DNA of 64,000 bases, from positions 13,253,001-13,317,000 of the forward strand of contig CM075671.1 in NCBI GenBank assembly GCA_037962975.1, written 5' to 3'. Origin of the DNA: Clitoria ternatea (Eukaryota; Streptophyta; Magnoliopsida; Fabales; Fabaceae). The translations under genes and the position numbers were made by a program. Each line of letters starts with the position of its first letter. Position 1 is the first letter of the stretch. Under the pieces are notes generated by a model. That model saw nothing but the letters and a program-made list of their open reading frames with translations. It was not told the origin of the DNA and did no database searches. Below are positions 1-12,200 of this stretch, piece after piece.

Positions 1-1400
1 GAAATTCCAAGGAAATTTGAGCAGAGTTTCACTAAGTTTGAGTTCAAGTGGATTCCAAAATCTGCTAAGAGTCCCTTTTATAGGTAACGAAGAGGCATAG
101 TGTTCCGTCGAAGGTCACAAGGCTTGCCTCAAAACGCAACCTTTCAAATCAAAACGACTCCGTCGTTTCGTCACGAATAAGCGCGAAAATGGTAACGTTT
201 CAGTAAACGTTTTGGCAAAATGGGCCCCCCTTTTTCAGTTTGAATCCAGGCCCAATAAGCCCAATCGACGGTTACACACTTGGGTAATGATGTCTCGTGC
301 GTAAAAAATGCATTTAATGTCCAATCATGCCATGCGCATTTAATGCCTTCCAACCACTTTTCGAATACCAAGGGTTTCGATTTTCAAAAACTCTTGGGAT
401 TACCATTATTTAGTTTATGCTGTCTGAATCCGTTGTACACAACGCGAAGAGGGCGGTCACTTGTTTAGTAGAGCGGACGCCACCGAGTTCCTAGAGACTT
501 ACAAGAATGTACTACCGGCATCTAGACTTCTCTCGAGAATTGTGTAGCTCATATGAGCAACTTAACAGTCCCTCATACAAGCTAGGGGACAGATGATCCG
601 GTCTAGATACCGGCCCCCATACTTGTGACGTCAGACTGATCTCATATAAGGAGAACCGGTGTCCAGGTTCAACGTTACCACACCGGATATCCGTTGTCTG
701 GTCATCCGCCCTCATTCCATGACAAGCATCATTCATTTTCGCTGTAACGGTTCTGTGTTCATTAATACAGGATATTTATATAATTGTTAGCTTTTCCCTC
801 ATAGCAAGAGAAGAGCCTTTCGATAACTTATCAACGAAGACACTGTTTGTAGCAAAATACGTCACATCAATGGCTTCAGAAAGTAAGGGGGTGTGTCAGC
901 AGATTATGCGGAAAAGGTGATTATCCTCTCCTCTCTCTAGAGGATTGTACTCTGATAATTGACCTACCCTCCTGACACATTCTGAAAGTCGAGCCACCTT
1001 GATTGACACAATATACACGCAATCAGAGATAAGGGACCCACCTGCATCCAACGTATCATTTTTTCTCTTACGTTCAACTATAAGAAGCCATATCAACACA
1101 CATGCATGGCATCGTTATTCTATCTCACATTTTACTGTTATCACGCTTGAGTATTCATTCAGTTCATACACTCTTCTAACTTGAGCGTCGGAGAATCTTC
1201 GCAGGTGGCACCACCTTTCGCCCTCCTACAACGCGAATCGTTGGTGTGAAGGATCTCCAGGACAACAAGACCGGCCTCTCCCACTGAGAGACCGGATTAG
1301 TACGTCGGATACACACAGTTCCGGTGTGCAAACCCTAAAAACACCTGCATCCTTGTGGCTGGTCCCATACCGGATCCTAGACCCCGGTCCAGACCAGTTC
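1..1400 (+). mobile_element. LTR-like remnant, possibly Ty3/gypsy Tat lineage
   Basis: No credible protein is encoded here. Near 1180-1194 the sequence carries TTGAGCGTCGGAG followed by a 'GCAGGTGGCACC' stretch. That combination is typical, from memory, of the 3' part of plus-strand LTRs of plant Tat-lineage gypsy elements. An AT-rich TATA-like stretch lies near 771-785. The left end is outside the window and no clean right LTR end or primer-binding site is visible before the Harbinger gene at 1460, so boundaries are unknown. The lineage call is an inference from one short motif. Confidence 0.35.
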
Positions 1401-2901
1401 AATATGTATTGTTGCTTAAATTGTAATATGTGTTTATTATTTTTTAGAAGTAAGCAACCATGACATCTACTGGTGATGATAATCGCTTAAATGATGATTA
1501 CGTAAGAAACATTAATATGATTATGGTAGGTTGTTCATCATTTTATTTATGGGAAGTGGGCTATGAAATATGTATGCAAAGAACCATGTAGGACAAGTGA
1601 ACTAATAGGGCATGCATGGGTACAAGAGATACTCAACGACAATGACACCAGATGTTATGAAATGCTTAGGATGAATAAACATGTGTTCTTATTATTGTGC
1701 AAGGAATTAGTTAACCACAGGTTAAAATCATCTAGAAACATGGGCATTTATGAAATGGTTGCTATGTTCTTGCATACGATTGGACACAGGGTCGGAAATA
1801 GAGTTATTCAAGAAAGATTTCAACATCCATGTGGAATAGTTAGTAGAAATTTTCATCGTGTGTTAAATGCATGTTTGAAATTCTCGACTAACATGATAAA
1901 GCCTAAAGATCCAACATTCCAACACGTGCCCCAAAAATTACGCGAAGACAAGAGACATTGACCATATTTTACAGATTGTATTGGAGCAATTGACGGAACG
2001 CATATTGTAACATCCTATTTTCTACTCAAATAGAAAATAGATATTAATATATTTTAGTGAGAAATACTTACTATTTGTTAGTTTATTATTATTATTTTTT
2101 TATGAAATTTTGGTATTTATATTTAATTATTTTGTTTTAAAAAATAAAATAAAATAAAAATATATGTGTCTTTTGAATAAAAATTTTAAAATGACCTAAT
2201 TAGTAGTCATTGATTGATAAAATTATATTAAGAATTTTGAATATCTTTATTATTCACAACTTTTATTTTATGTTTTTATATTTATATTTTTACATATTTA
2301 TGATTTAACTCTTATTAGAATTTTAAAATAAAATTTTGAAGGAATTAGATTATGATTCTTTAGAAATTTTTGATCTACATAATATTTATGATTTTCTGAA
2401 ATTTTTTGAAAATTTTGAAATATTTTAATAAAATAATATATTTTAAATAATTTTAAATTCATATAAAATTACTTAAAATTAAAAATATTTACAAGAAAAT
2501 GAAGTTAAATTATAAGAAAATTTTCTAAAATCCATTTCAAGTAGACTTATCTAAAAATGATCGGTTTGAAAAAAAATCTTGATTTTTACCAATCGTAAAA
2601 AAAATGTACCAATAAATTTTTATTAATAGAAAATTTTAGATTTTTAAAATTTAAACTTTATATTACTTATTATAAAATTAGTGAGAACATATATAATATC
2701 GCTAAATTTCAAAAAAGACTTATTTTGAATATTTAAAATATACCGAGTGAATGGTTACTGTTTGACTTAATAATTCAGCCGACATTTACTATGCAAAACA
2801 ATGTGCATGAACAAAATTTTTAAACTTACACAATAACTAGAAACCGAAATTTCAAAAATTGCATAGTACTTTTATAATAAAATATTCAAATGCACAGTCT
2901 G

Positions 2902-2910
2902 CTATAAATA
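2902..2910 (+). promoter_or_regulatory. TATA-like box of the 3.68-kb LTR-like element
   Basis: CTATAAATA is followed by a transcribed-looking, less AT-rich segment. Its position about 900 bp into the element fits a U3/R junction of a long LTR. Assigned by motif and context only. Confidence 0.4.
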
Positions 2911-3141
2911 CTGAAGGATTCTGAAGGAAAATTCATAATTTCAGATTAAATTTTCTTAATATAGTAGTGCTAGAGAGATAGTGGTGGGAGTAAGAGAGAG
3001 AAATAATTTTTATAGAAGGAAGTTCTGCCAAAATCATAAGGTAAGAATAACTCTCTTTTATACTTTTTAGGTTTATTTACATATCGTTTTAGAAATGTAT
3101 TATTATACTGGATATAATATTATATTAAGTTACTATTCTGA

Positions 3142-3256
3142 ATAGTAAATTACTATGTTAATAGTAAATTACTATTGAGAATAGTGAATTACTATTCAAA
3201 TAGTAAATTACTATTACGAATAGTAAATTACTATTCAACTAGTGAATTACTACTTA
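3142..3256 (+). repeat. Six near-palindromic 15-mers spaced about 20 bp
   Basis: Six copies of ATAGTAAATTACTAT or close variants start at about 3142, 3161, 3181, 3200, 3220 and 3240, an almost constant step of 19-20 bp. Each copy reads nearly the same on both strands. Related TACTATT/ACTATTC fragments continue to about 3300. The array lies downstream of the element's TATA-like box. Confidence 0.85.
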
Positions 3257-3582
3257 CTGTTACTATTTATGTTTTACTATTCACTATTCACTATTCAAAA
3301 TTTACCATTTCTGTTTTACATAGTAATCTTTATTTTTATCTTATGCCTATACTGAGATAAGTTGGTATAATATTTGTAGAACTCGGAGGTGCAAAGTGAA
3401 CTCACTTTTGGTAGCAATTCAAGGTAAGGGGGAGTGAGATAAGAATATAATATGAAAAGACATAAGAATAATGGGTACTCCTTTTAAATTTAATAATATT
3501 ATTTTAAAATAATAACTTCTCAACTTAAAATTAATAATAAATTTAGTATCTTGTGTAACTTATTCTGAAATACCTATGTATG

Positions 3583-3735
3583 GATCTGGATTATTATAAC
3601 TTATATGGACTGGACTAAACCTATGCAAGGACTTTGACTTTTATATCTTATATGGGTCGAACTAAACCTATGCAAGGACTTAGACTTTTATATCTTATAT
3701 GGATCGAACTAAACCTATGCAAGGACTTGAATTAT
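3583..3735 (+). repeat. Three tandem copies of a roughly 54-bp unit
   Basis: The phrase ACTAAACCTATGCAAGGACT recurs three times at a step of about 54 bp, each preceded by a CTTATATGG block. It lies inside the 3.68-kb LTR-like insertion and has no coding meaning. Confidence 0.85.
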
Positions 3736-6480
3736 TATGAACTATTTTGACTTACATAGACCTGTGCGATGAATGATCTATAAAGACTTAAAATTAAGTT
3801 TATTAACTTAAATAACCCTTAAACTTTAAATTATAATATTTATGAATGATAAGTAATTTATTTGATTTTATTATGATTGATAAATTGATTGTGATTGACA
3901 ATATTTGATTGTGAATGATGATATTTAATTGTGATTGACAATATTTGGTTGTGATTAATGACCTTGTGATATGGAGTTTGAGCATATAGCAAGCATGACG
4001 GAAAATTAAAACTCAGTAAGAATTTTCTGACCTTAGTCTTTAAATTTTTATTCTAAGAGAAAGTATTTTATAATTATTTTAGTCTTTCATTTATTCTTAG
4101 AAATTATTTTCATTAACTTTATTTTTAATCTCTAGAATAAAATCTAGTATTAGAAAGAAGCTATTTTATGAAAATTAAAGGTTGAGATAATTAATACTTG
4201 AATTAAAGAAATTTTTTATAGTTTTATGTATTCTTAGTTAATGATTTTAAAAATTATTTTCTTTTAGTAATAAGAAGTTTAAAGTAAATTATTTTGGTTT
4301 TTTCCAACGAAATAACTAAAGAATATTTTGTCATAGTCGAGATTTCTAAACTCAATCTAGATAAGATTCAAATTGAGAAAAATTATGTAAATATGTGAAG
4401 TTTTCTAAGAGAAAGTTTTGAGATATTCAAGGCTTGGAAACTCAATTTTGGTGAGATCTGAATTCGAAGACTGTACTAAATTTATTTATGTATAATAGAA
4501 GTTCAAAGAAGAACTTATGAGAATATACAGTTTATTGAGATGATTTGTGAACCTTTATGGTATTTAATAATTGTGGTTCTAAAAGTCTTAACCAACTAAA
4601 TATACGAGTAACTCATGCATCATGAATCATTAAAGAGAATGAGATGTGATATTGCATAGGGATGGATTATAGAAACCGAGGATACATTAGAGGAGGCTTA
4701 ATTGCGAGCCTTAGGATGAGAGGGTGTGAAAGGGTGCTTCAGGGGACCTGGGGTCGCTCCCTAGTGTCGAGTACTTTCACAATAAAAACCTTCTAAATCT
4801 GAATAGTCTCTAAGTATTTCCATGTCAGTTGAGCTGTTCATATGCGATGAAGGCATTTATGTTATTATTATCTGGAATTATGGAACACTGTAAACTCCTG
4901 GTTGGCCCAGTGTAAACTCCTGGTTAGCCAAGTGTAAACTAAAACTTTAAGGGCCCACATGCATAAACTGAATGAGATAGTATTAAAAGCATTACATGTC
5001 ATACATGTGATTGTGATATTCTGTATGGATGGTTGTGAATGAAAGTATGATTGTTATGTGTATGAGAACCCTATATTTATAATTAATTGTGTACAAGATT
5101 TTGAATGATATTAATTTATTAATTTGTGAAAACCCTTATGCTTATGTCTTATCTGTAAAGTATTATATTTTGTTTCTCACTCCTTCTTGTTTAAATTTCT
5201 GTGCTTAAAATATATGTGATGTATAGCTAGCAGCTCAAGATGAAAGGATGTAATTATAAAAGGGTAAAGAGGTCTCATCAGGTGAAGAGATATGATAAGA
5301 GTAGAATTCCAAAACACTATGGTTCAAGAACTAGGAAATGATTGGTTACGGTCGTAGTAGAGGTATAATTTAGTTTTAGTTTATCTTATTACAATATCAA
5401 GTTGGATAATTGTAACAAGGTGAAGGTTAAACTTTGATAAACCTTATCATTCAGATATAATACTGTAAATCTTTTATCACTTATGATTTCTATAAATTAT
5501 TTTTGTCATTATGAATAAATATTGAAAGATGACATTTTTTTACTTTTAATATTCAAAGGAAACCAGATGTATATACGTCTTTGTATACATGAGATAAAGA
5601 ATGATAAATATGTATATCTTTCTTAAAGTTTTTTTTTAAAAACAAGAAGAATACATATATATCTCGTGTATATAAGAGGGTGTTACACATGTCCCCTGTG
5701 TGGTGCCTTCAAATGATAATATAAGATTCATCGGTTGAAAAGGTTTTACCTCACAGAATGTCATGACCGTCTGTGATTGGGACATGTGTTTCACAATTGT
5801 CTTGCCAAGTTGGGAAGGATTTACCCACGACACACGTGTATTTAAAGACACAATTACAAATCCAACTTATAATTTTCCACACCCTCCCATAGGTTTGATT
5901 TCATATTATTTGATCTATACATGTGATTGCATATTATATGATGTATACATGTGATTTTTAGGGTGTTATGCTAATGTTTCATTTATTTATGTATTAGGTA
6001 AATACTATTTGGTTGACAGTGGATATTCAATGCCAGTGGAATACTTGGGTCCATACAAAAATGAAAGATATCTTCTTCTAGATTTTAGACGTGCATGTGA
6101 TTTTCGAAATTACAATGAGGTTTTTAATTATTTCCACTCTATCTTAAGGTGCACGATTGAGAGAAGTTTCGATGTATGGAAGAGTAGGTTTGCAATTCTT
6201 CGTTTTATGCCAAAGTTCAGCTACGAGACTCAAGTTCAATTGGTATGTGCCACAATGACGATACACAATTTCATTCGAATATGCGGTCTGCTGGATATTG
6301 ATTTTGACAACATATATGAAAATGAAGATAGCTATATGAGTCATCAAAATGATTCTCACTTTGTACCGAACGATGAAGTTGACACAACTTCATCGCTGGC
6401 CATGAATGCGATTCGTGACTCAATTAAGGACCAAATTGTTCATACATAATTCACTAATTAATCATATTTATCATTGTATT

Positions 6481-6690
6481 GTAAATTTATTAGTTTCAAT
6501 ATATGAATTCATTTTTAATATATAAAATGAATAAAATAAATTTATTACTTTTAATATATATAAAAATAATGAAATAAATTTATTTATTTTAATATATAAA
6601 AAAGAATATAATAAATTTATTAGTTTTAACATATAAAAAAGAACAAAATAAATTTATTAGTTTTAATATATTAATTCATTTATTAAATAT
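6481..6690 (+). repeat. AT-rich tandem repeat, units of about 45-50 bp
   Basis: About four to five degraded units share AAATTTATTAGTTTTAATAT. They follow directly after the transposase stop codon and belong to the 3' noncoding part of the Harbinger element. Confidence 0.7.
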
Positions 6691-6899
6691 GTATAATTAA
6701 ATTTAATATATATAATTTTTAATTTATACATATAATATTAATATAAACAACATACAAATTACATATATTTAAACTAATACCCTTTTTGGTAATTTTATCA
6801 TAAATTATCATTTCCCCAACCCAATTCCACTAAACTTTTTACAAACCAAACATAATTACTACTTTCTAACTGACTTTTCTAAAACTCTGAACCAAACAC

Positions 6900-7017
6900 A
6901 ACTCCATTTACAAACCCTAGTTTTCTCAACCCATTTACAAAACCCTAGTTTTTTTAACCCCGTTTACAAAACCCCAGTTTCCTCAACTCCGTTTACTCAA
7001 CTTTTAACCAAACACCC
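6900..7017 (+). repeat. Subterminal repeats and putative right end of the Harbinger element
   Basis: Four imperfect copies of a roughly 30-bp unit containing TTTACAAACCCTAG and CTCAACCC precede the sequence ACCAAACACCC ending at 7017. Reverse-complemented, that end reads GGGTGTTTGGT, the style of terminus typical of PIF/Harbinger elements. No matching left terminus is seen in the window, so the element is probably truncated or rearranged on the left. Confidence 0.55.
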
Positions 7018-9277
7018 TGTATGTCATGGACAACAACCAGTGAGCGAAAACGCTGAGAATGCCATACAAGATGAATCAGGTGAAATAGAACCTGTGCAAG
7101 TGGAACCTATGCATGAACTTGTGCAGCCTGAAACAAATAGAATTGGAATACTAAAATTAAAAACAAGATCATGCTATATACATTTAAACTAAGCTATCTA
7201 ACCCAGATTACAGAATCCTCATACACAATAGAGCTCATACGGACATACCACTTTTTGAAAAGATAAAGGTCCAAGGTCACAGTTTTTTAGATAATGCTCC
7301 AATTTCAGTAAAAAAGAAGAAGAAAACGCTAAAAACCCAATCATCAAAGGATTTCATCAAAGGAATTCGTCAAGCTCTACCACCTCTCATTATCAGAGAT
7401 TCAAAATTGTAAAAGGGGAAAAGTAAAGAAAAGCACCATATAGGGTTACTACTTACTGGTTTTGGACCACTAACAGTGGTGTGGTGTGGTGCTGCGTGGT
7501 GGTTTCTTGGCGGTGGCCTGATGGTGCTGAACAGTGGCTCCTTGAACGATGGCGTGACGGTGGATAACAGATGGATGAAGAACATTAAATGATAAAGAGG
7601 GGTCAGGGAGGCTTTAGAATTTGGATATCTGGAAATGATTTGGTTTTATTTTTTTTATCCAGTTTATTTTTTAATGGATTCAGATTTTGAAAAATCTGTT
7701 TTAACTTTAAAAAAATAGGTTTTGTAAATCCAATTTCTTTCTTTCTTTTTGATAATATAGATCGAGTTTTTAAAAATTTAGGTTGCGCTTATACATAGTT
7801 TGGATTTAAAATCTAGATTTCTTACACACCCTACATATATTAATGATTATTAGTAAGAGCATATTTAAATTAAATTGCAAGGATTGGTAAGAATGAACAA
7901 ATAAAGCCTCCGTTTGATTAAATGTTCAATTTTACAAACAGAGGTTTTATAAAAGAAAAAAAAATCTTATAGTTAAATGAAATTTTAGCAGTGTTTGAAT
8001 AATGTAACTTTTAAATTTTTTATTTTTATAATTTTATTTTTCCAACTACATATAAAAACAAATACAATAATTTGTTTGACTTAACTAACTTGACACCTAA
8101 ATTTCTCACATCATTAATTTAATTTTAATCCCTGTTCTACTAAACAAAATGGCTATTTATGGTTGGATTCAAGGCCACGAAATCTCTGTCTCGCTAGCTA
8201 CCCTGAAGACGACGTAAATACCAACATGTTCTTTCAGACTTTTACTTTCTGAGTTCTCTTCTCGCGTTGAATTCAAATGCAAATGCCACAAACCAACATT
8301 GTTATATGCTATTAATAATTTAGAGCTGGTTAATTATAAAATATCGATTATTTATATTGTTTAAGATAATTAATACTGCAGATTGATCAAACTTTAATCT
8401 AATTAACGTATCGTTTAAAATACATGCCGCCACCTATTAGCAACTCATGTCGGAAACTCCTAATATTTTGGCCTATTCATTTTGTTTAATATCATTGTAG
8501 TATTTAATTAATCTTCCATATTTTTTATTAACAACTATATAATCATGTCACGTGTTGGTTATCACCTATTAAAAGCGATACATGTAAGAAGATTATTCAT
8601 AGAAAAAAGACAATGATTCGAGAAATGCTATTGGGTGTGGGGTTCTATGCCTCCGTTTGTGGGTCACATCTAGAGATCAAATCTTAATTTTTAATTTATT
8701 GATTAAATAAAATTTATCAAATTTTAAATAATCTGTAAAATTAATATGAATTTTTCGATGACTAATGAAACTAGTCTTATTCATGTGTGAGTGTATAGTT
8801 GCGAAGTCACTGTCGGAAGAAAAAGATTCAAAAAGAAGAATTTATTTATTACATATTTTATTAAAAAAAGAGAGGGTATTATGGTGATTATCCACCCAAC
8901 TCAACCTTCCATCAACCATGTAACGTAAGCTTTAAGTGATAGAAAAACTCAAATTAGAAACAACACAACACAGCCTTCACAGCATCGATTCTGTTACCTC
9001 TCTTTTCAATCGAACTTTCTGGAACCTCACAATGCTCTCAATTCCGCAAAGGGCATTTTATTTTATCTAACTTTTTTATAATTTATTTTTATAATTTCTG
9101 TTTCCGGAGGATGCATTTGGTGTGGAAAGTTTCGGTTGGCGTGGGGTTGTTGAGGTGAACGAAGGGAACTGAGTTAGGTTCTGCAGTTTGGTTTTTGTTT
9201 TCTTCGGTTTTGTTGTTGTTTTTGTTTTTCTCTTCCTTCGATTTCAATCCCTAGAAGTTGTTGTTGCGAATTCGGCG
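7018..9277. other. Intergenic, no gene supported
   Basis: A plus-strand open stretch at about 7021-7190 (roughly 57 codons, rich in Glu/Gln, no convincing start) may be a remnant of a gene or of the neighbouring transposon. A minus-strand Pro/His-rich ORF at 7370-7585 ends in a donor-like CCAGTAAGT but has no partner exon. From about 7600 to 8950 the sequence is AT-rich without recognisable features. The last 300 bp contain the promoter and 5' UTR of the next gene. I see no clear TATA box there. Confidence 0.5.
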
Positions 9278-12200
9278 ATGAATCGAAGTTTCAGAGCTCA
9301 GGAATCGCAAATGCATGCCGCGTTCAAGCAGAGGCAGCAGCAATTGGGGCTTTTGAGGCTCTCGGAGAACATGAGGGAGAAGGATGATGAACTAGCGTTG
9401 TTCCTCGAAATGCGGAACCGCGAGAAGGAGCGCGGCGATCTTCTGCTTCGCGCTTCCGAGGAGTTTGACGACACTGCATTAGGTATATAACCGCCTTCCT
9501 TACTTGTTTGAGGTTTTTCCCACGTTGTTTTGTTAATTTTAGCGCGAATTTTCTTTGTAGTTTTTGGTGGATGAAGTTGAAGTACTACGAAATTGTTGTG
9601 TTGTTTGGAGTTTGGAGAGTGTGATATGTTGTTTGGTTTCTCTTTTTGACTTTCGATGTTCCGTGTTTGGTGTTGCAGGCTTAAATTTGAGCAGTTCTCC
9701 CTTGTTTAAGGTTTCATCGCCGGTTCCTGTGCGCAAGAGTGGTGCTGATGATTTTCTCAATTCAGAAAATGATAAGAATGACTATGAATGGTACATGTTA
9801 CTAATTTTGTGTTTACCTGTTCCACTGTTTTTTCCCCATGCTTAGCCTTCATGTTTTGTTGTAACAATTGCCATAATGGAGTGTGAGGGTTTTGTTTCTA
9901 AATTCTTTCCGTTTTGATGGTTAAAAGATTGTAGAATACTAGAACTAGAATGTGGTTCCTACTTCCTTGAGAATATAATGTTAGGGAAAGGAAGAGTTAA
10001 CATTTTGTAGTTGATATTCGCTTGTATTTGTTGAGCACTTGAGCTCCTCCAAGTCACACCTAAAACTTACATAGAAAGGCATGCATAGGATTTTGATGTT
10101 TGAGAATTGAGATGATGTGGTGGCTATGAATGGAGCTTGGGGCATTGCGATAATGTTACTTTCACTTTGAAGCTGTAAGTGTCCTTTTGCAATTTCAAAT
10201 AAGAAATGAACCTATTAAACTAGATTCGTGGAAGAAAAAAACATGTTGATAAGGGGAAGGAAATGAGTCTAAATTGAGTTGTGAGTTGTGGTGGACTAAG
10301 TGCCGTGTTTTAAATTGGATAATCACTATTTTTATAATGTAAAATTGTGCACACTCCTTATGTTTGAGTTTTCAATATGACTTCATTAAGTCATTATTTC
10401 CCTTCCAAATATCTTACAGAACTTTTGGTAACAATTGATGAGGGTAGAAACACATCGGTAGCATTTGGAAGACATGGTTAGAAAGGGGTACATTTTTGTT
10501 CAACTATAATGGGTGGAACCAAATAGAATGGAGCTGAAAAGAATGACTTCTACTGTCCTGTCCAGATGCCAAATGCAACGCTACCAGCATGTGAATAACT
10601 TTGGTACTTTGGCATCCGAGTCCTAAATGTTTGACATTGTTCCCACTTCCATCAACTCTTGTAGTAGTAAAGAGTAATTTTTTTAAGAAACAGCTGGTTA
10701 TGTGCTTCAAATTTCAATAAATTAATATAAACTGAAATTCAACAATTGCATGTGGATGTTTCCTTTGTTCTTTATTGTTTGAGAGTACATGTTGGTAGCA
10801 CTTGTCATCGGCATTTTAGATCTTAATCTTTTTCAGCTAAGTTAGATTCCAAAGCTTATTCTTAAGTGTAGGGGCCAAGGATGTAGTGTATACCATTAAA
10901 ATGTGATGTGATATACTATAAATCAATGCTAATAATTAACATTCACCCTTACACCGGTTCTTTATATGCTAAGGGTTTAGGATAATGCTTCTTCAAAATG
11001 AGTTTATCTGGAAAGTATATTAGTAATCGGAGGGAGTTTAGCCACCCTTGTTTTATTTTAAAAATATAGTGTTTTAATTTTTATTCTACCAAGGTACTAT
11101 TTTTAGCCTTTGAGAAAAAAGTAGAAATCTTTCTTGTTTTTTTTGGTTTTCTTCCTTAAAAAAAATGTAATTATGATATATTTTTAAACACAAATAGTCT
11201 ATGAGCATGATCTTCTTAAAGTTTTTGAAGTGCTATTTTCAACCATAATAAGTCTAGAAATAATGCCTATTTTATTTATTATAGAATTGAAGCCTATGGC
11301 TAGTTCCTACCCACGTTCCCTGGCTTAAAAAGCCATTTGGTTAGAAACCCCAGGTTCATCTACATTCACTGCACCCTCCTCATATAGTTTGGTTATGTAT
11401 TTGACTTAACAATTAATATTTCTATATGGGATTTGACTCCTCTAAAGTGTAACTAATAGTCATGGATTAAAAAATCAATGTTTGAGATTATAACAACTTA
11501 AAAAATTGTGTTATAGATTTTCTATGTTTTCACAATCTCAACTATTGATTAAAAACTTAACAATTGTTAGTGTACTTTATCCTCTAAATTGCACCTTTTG
11601 CTCTAAAGGAGCTGAATCCTTCTAAATAGTTCCTTTTTTTAGCATACTTCTTTATATTTTTGTTTTAATTAGTCCTACTGTACCACTATTGCTGATTTAA
11701 AAAGAACTGATCACTACTACTAATCTCATCATTATTCTTCTTCTTATGCATTTTTTTTGCTTTCTGAACTGGAATGACTATCTTCAACTTATTTAATGCA
11801 TAGATTTTGTGTTTGAAGTGTGAACTAATGAGAAGTAAATTAATAAAAACTAATATCTAGACAAAGCTTTCATTATCAATGATGATGTGGTACTCTTACG
11901 TTTTAGCCACCTGAGCAGAATGGTTTTTATTCACATTGAGGCTTAGCATGCTTATTATCATTTCAGGCTTCTAACACCACCTGGGACTCCCCTTTTCCCT
12001 TCTCTGGAAATGGAATCACAAAAAACAGTTATGAGTCAGCGTGGTGCTTCAACCGCACGTGCCACAGCATTAAAATCTAAAGTAAGTGATTTTATTGAAT
12101 GTTTTGGATCTTATCAATTATTTTTTGGTGGTAATTAGCAGATGTTGTCTTTTGCGTCACATTTATTTCACTGGTGAAATTGTATGATGTGCATTTCCTT

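Larger units (their letters stand above)
2006..5687 (+). mobile_element. 3.68-kb noncoding LTR-like insertion (probable solo LTR)
   Basis: The insert begins TGTAACATCC and ends GGGTGTTACA, so it has TG...CA ends and a short imperfect terminal inverted repeat. It is flanked by CATAT (2001-2005) and CATGT (5688-5692), a 5-bp target duplication with one change. Removing it restores the reading of the Harbinger IDGTH motif. No gag or pol coding sequence is visible inside. A TATA-like CTATAAATA lies at 2902-2910 and splice-donor-like AAGGTAAG occurs near 3420. Together these suggest a solo LTR of a large gypsy-type element in plus orientation. A nonautonomous internal-region element cannot be excluded. 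Confidence 0.7.
1460..6449 (+). pseudogene. PIF/Harbinger (HARBI1/ALP1-like) transposase, interrupted and inactivated
   Basis: Pieces of one DDE transposase are recognisable in order. The N-terminal part starts at ATG 1460 and continues in a shifted frame at 1563-1961. The first catalytic Asp (GAC 1992-1994) is in an IDGTH motif. The second Asp is in a HDTRVF motif (about 5829-5831). The C-terminal third is at 6009-6449, with the catalytic Glu in a TIERSF motif (6159-6161) and the MTIHNFIR tail usual for the family. Such proteins cut and paste their own DNA with TWA target duplications. Lesions: a frame change near 1560, a TGA at the end of the 1563-1961 frame just before PYFTDC, a TGA in the 5.7-kb segment, and a 3.68-kb insertion at 2006-5687. 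A short intron probably joins the 5.9-kb and 6.0-kb parts. The triad residues survive but the gene cannot be expressed intact. Confidence 0.85.

Noticed and set aside
3142..3256. CRISPR-like array
   Set aside because: Regularly spaced short repeats, but spacers are only 4-5 bp, the repeats are imperfect palindromes and the DNA is plant nuclear.
7370..7585. Minus-strand 71-codon ORF ending in a splice-donor-like site as a first exon
   Set aside because: Low-complexity Pro/His-rich translation, no partner exon and no promoter signal; kept only as a note.
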